NCBI GenBank assembly: GCA_030549775.1
Contig: CM060173.1
Span: forward strand, 65,476,367-65,540,366
Reading direction: 5' to 3'
DNA from: Tamarix chinensis
Lineage: Eukaryota > Streptophyta > Magnoliopsida > Caryophyllales > Tamaricaceae
Length of the DNA stretch: 64,000 nt
The position numbers and the translations under genes are program-made. Below are positions 60,499 to 64,000 of the stretch, piece by piece (positions within the stretch are counted from its first letter, which is position 1; each line of letters opens with the position of its first letter). The notes under the pieces are model-generated. The model had not been told where the DNA came from. It saw only the letters and a list, made by a program, of their open reading frames with translations, and did no database searches.

Positions 60499-63140
60499 TG
60501 TAATATCCCCAAAATTTACTATTGAAAAATTTAGTTTTATTAAAAGAATTAGCATAAGAGAACTAATAAAACTGTAAATTTTGGGGATGTTATCGTCACA
60601 CTTAGTACCAGACCAGTTCACTCCTACCATTCCAGTACTAAGTGCTAAGGCCGAAAGGGTAAAATACAATTTACTAGAAACTCAAACCATATTTAAATTA
60701 GAGTAGTGTAAATTATAATTTACAATAATAGAATCCATTAATGGTGGTTATAAGAATAAGGACCACATTTAAATTAGGGGTTAAAAAGAGAAAGAGGTGA
60801 AACCCTAAAAGTTCAGATAATTTCTTACTCTCTTTCCCGTTACCCACTTGAATAACACCTGAAAAGGACCTGTAGGGGACACTACCCATTGAATAGGCAG
60901 GGGCCCACGAATGGAACCATTCAGTACTATAGTAATAAGTAGCCCTTTAAAACGCACTGAAAAGTAGGCCCACAATATAATACATTATACAAAGCTATAT
61001 ACATATATAATATGATGTGCATACATAACATTCACATACTTAACAAGTCCATCAAATATTAATAGGTCATAATATGCAATCAACACTTTTGGGCCTTAAG
61101 CCATTAGTCCATCATTATTCAATCATCTCTCGGATTATATATCCATGTGAGTGTGGGAACCCCCGTATTATAGCCGGTGGACCGAAATACATATAGGGTA
61201 GAACTCTTCTAACCACTATTATTGCTGGTGGACCGATCTCTAGGGTAGAACGCTCCTGACCACTATTATTCATCGGTGGACCGGAATACATATAAACATC
61301 ATCCAGGGCAATACACTCTTGGGCCACTATTATATTCCTGTGGACCGGTACTTATAAACATCTTCTAGGACAACACGCTCCTGGGCCACTGTTATATTCG
61401 GTGGACTTGTACTCATAATATAATTCATCTGGGCCCAACTCATTAATCTTTCACTTTTACGATTAGTGTTTTAGTCAACAAAACAATTTTGTTTATTTGC
61501 CTCGGAGGGGAGACCAAGATCCCGGGACACAAAGGTACACCGGTCGCATTGGTGCATACAAGCTACTCAATACCCTTCAACTATTATCCCATGGAAGCAA
61601 AGGTACCCTGGTTGTACTAGTGCATACAACTACTCAGTACCCTACTAACAAGGACACCCAATCTATAAGTATGCATACCTCCTAAATAAGTCCATAGAGC
61701 TAAATAGAGTAAGATGTAGGGCATGGCTACGGAACAAAGGCACACCAACAAATACCAGAATAACTGTGGGTTAAACCATGTCTTTAGGGTAGCAACCCCT
61801 AAAGAGCCACCATTCTCGATCTCAAGGTCTTTCACTTTAATTATTAGTGTCTTAATTAAGGTGATCACGAAAAGCACAACGATTAGATACTTATTCACTT
61901 TCAATCATTATGATATCATTAGGTATTTATTATTCGTACACTCATCTAAGATAACTTAGAGGAATCATTAAGGCCATCATTATCTCATCCAATTCCGATC
62001 TAGAGATCGTTCTCGTGATATTTACTAATTGTTAAATACCTTTATCTTGCTACTCAGTGTTACTTGAGTCTTATTATGAAACTCCATTATCCTATCGACC
62101 TATTAGATACGAGTTACCGATTTACCCCTTACTAGTATAATTATTAAGTCATCCCTTCTTTACTTGCTAATTTACCATATTACCCGCTATGTTGCATAAT
62201 TACCAAATTACCCCTTACTCGGTTTATGTTACCAAGTCATCTTTCACACTTATTAGATCACCAATCACCCTTCATAATTGTTACACTGACCATATTTCCC
62301 ATTTGGTTGGTTAGATTACTAATTTGCCCTTATCCTTTATTATAAATACCAAACTACCCTTTTAGTTGGTTCAATTACCAAATTGCTCTTCTTCATAATC
62401 ACAATTACTAAATTGTCCTTCTCCATTATCATAATTACCAAATAACCCTTTTAGTTAGTTAAATTACCAAATTACCCTTCTCCATTATCACAATTACCAA
62501 ATTGCCCTTCTCCATTATCATAATTACCAAATTACCCTTTAGTTGGTTAAATTACCAAATTACCCTTCTCTATTATCATAATGACCATAGTGCCCCTCTC
62601 CATTATCATAATTACCAAATTACCCTTCTCTATTATCATAATTACCAAATTAGCCTTCTCCATTATCATAATTACCAAACTACCCTTTAGTTGGTTAAAT
62701 TACCAAATTGCCCTTCTCTATTATTATAATTAGCAAATTGCCTTTTTATTATTATAATTACCAATTTACACTTCTCCACTATTATAATTACCATTTTACC
62801 CTTCTCTATTATTATAATTACCAATTCACCCTTCTCCATTATTATATTACCATTTTATCCTTACTTCCAAATTTACCATAATACCCATTTACTTACAAAA
62901 TTAATTACCATTTTACCCTTTACTTCTAAAATTACCATGACTACATAAAATATTAATATTAATACTCCATTCTCATCATCCAACTCCACCAACAATTATT
63001 ATTCAACACAATACTCATTAGCACCCATATATATCAGGCCACACTATTACGTAAGATATATTACTAAAATGCCCTTAGGGCTCACAATAATATTATTCAT
63101 GCATTAATGGTCACAATAATATAATACATCATGGATAAGT
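60499..63140 (-). mobile_element. Long non-coding LTR (family B, copy B3), interrupted
   Basis: The minus-strand 3' terminus is tgtaatatcccc at 60499. Inward are the hairpin (60599-60644), palindromes (60882-60900, about 60920), five CCACCGG-type motifs (61150-61420), the ctcgagat...gaatggtgg block (about 61800-61830) and the gtaattt minisatellite (62130-62940). It breaks at 63140, where LTR A3 begins; the rest is presumably beyond the window. Confidence 0.75.
60599..60644 (-). promoter_or_regulatory. Hairpin of LTR B3
   Basis: Minus strand: outer arms CACTTAGTAC and GTACTAAGTG pair perfectly; inner arms TGGAATGGT and ACTGGTCTG pair with wobbles; loop AGGAGTGA. 100 bp from the LTR end. Confidence 0.6.
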
Positions 63141-64000
63141 TGTAACACCCCCATAATTTACACATTTTTTTTAAAACAATACTTATAAATTAAAACCATA
63201 AATTCTGGGGATGCTACCGCCACACTTAGTACCAGACCGGTTCACTCCTACTGTTCCGGTACCAAGTGCTAAGGCTAGGAAAACATTACATATAACATTA
63301 TTAATAATCCAAATTCTTAAATACGAAAATCAGAGTACGTGTAAGTCTTTATATAATTCAAAAAAAACTAGCTATTGTTTTTCAGAGAATAAATTAACAA
63401 CATTAATAAAATTGTTTCTACAAACTCAAACATAATAAAAGGTAACTTGAATAATAATCTCAAAAGGAAAACGGCCACGCCACTCTAGGAACCGATCCAG
63501 CCCACAATCACTCGGCCCCACCTGATGTCCCTTAGACTTCAATAGCATCGAAATAAGTGTCTCCTACCTGCAATAAGTTAGACGGGCCTTCTGCTCATGG
63601 GAATGAGTAGCGCCCATGAAAAGGGTGATCAGTACGCTACGTACAGAGTAAGGTAACCGAGCACTAAGGCCAGCATACAAAATTCACACAACCAATGCAT
63701 AATAATAAAGGAGCATAGAATTCAATCATAATAACATGAGATAAAATAAATGCTCAGGTGAAATACCATGATTCAATATAGATCAGATTATTTACTTCAT
63801 CAAGCCTTTATCGAATTTATTTTCACAACATGCTCTTTATCAAGTCCATATGAGTACGGGAGCCCCACTATTTTTGTCAGTAGATCGGTCTCCAAGTCAC
63901 TTTTGGCTCCTGGCCACTATTCTAGCAGGTGGATCGGTCACTTAGGGTACATACCCTACCATTATTATATGCTGGTGGATCGGTATGGCCCCCTCTCGCA
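63141..64000 (-). mobile_element. Long non-coding LTR (family A, copy A3), nested in B3, cut by the window end
   Basis: Terminus tgtaacaccccc at 63141, hairpin 63223-63268, CATGGG...CCCATG pair and palindrome (63629-63647), then CCACCGG-type motifs from about 63860. Same order as A1. Only the 3' 860 bp are visible. Confidence 0.75.
63223..63268 (-). promoter_or_regulatory. Hairpin of LTR A3
   Basis: Minus strand: outer arms CACTTGGTAC and GTACTAAGTG, inner arms CGGAACAGT and ACCGGTCTG, loop AGGAGTGA. 82 bp from the LTR end. The first inner pair is C-G here against U-G in A1. Confidence 0.6.

Noticed and set aside
1..64000. tRNA, rRNA, CRISPR or bacterial-type operon features
   Set aside because: None seen; the tRNA-like matches are 12-base primer-binding sites of retrotransposons.

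Overview
This 64 kb window is nuclear DNA of a flowering plant, probably a eudicot, but I cannot name the species. The evidence is: AT-rich DNA; plant-type Ty1/copia, hAT, CACTA, Stowaway-like and LINE elements; plant host genes with short introns; no bacterial operons, CRISPR arrays, rRNA or tRNA genes. Nearly all of it is nested transposable elements.

Layout. 1-9111: pieces of long non-coding LTRs, one of them split by a 4.2 kb hAT-type element (2201-6437, 8-bp target duplication) that carries GACCCG-rich ends and a ~295-bp satellite. 9112-20246: a degraded inverted-repeat element holding a dead LINE, which is itself split by a 4.8 kb solo LTR (11855-16636, duplication GTATC). 20247-30100: a host island with an SBP65-like LEA gene (22400-28954) broken in its last exon by a copia element (copia-1, 23897-28753, duplication GGATC), followed by a phospholipase A1-II pseudogene. 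30458-35526: copia-2 on the minus strand. 36503-55825: an old copia (copia-3) swollen by three insertions: a truncated long LTR, a miniature LTR element with a 151-bp interior, and a 9.3 kb CACTA element that itself contains another long LTR. 56412-56799: an apparently intact two-exon TAXIMIN-like peptide gene on the minus strand. 57100-64000: a MITE, LTR fragments and two more long LTRs on the minus strand.

Host genes seen: one LEA gene (C-terminal exon severed), one dead lipase gene and one small intact peptide gene. No pathway links them.

Most interesting: the long LTR families (called A and B here) share three structured modules. These are a hairpin 80-100 bp from the LTR 3' end with compensatory changes between copies, a palindrome pair about 400-540 bp from that end, and a block of five or six CCACCGGT...AATAGTGG motifs. 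The base-pair-preserving differences suggest selection on RNA or DNA structure. Names A, B, copia-1 to copia-3 are local labels only.
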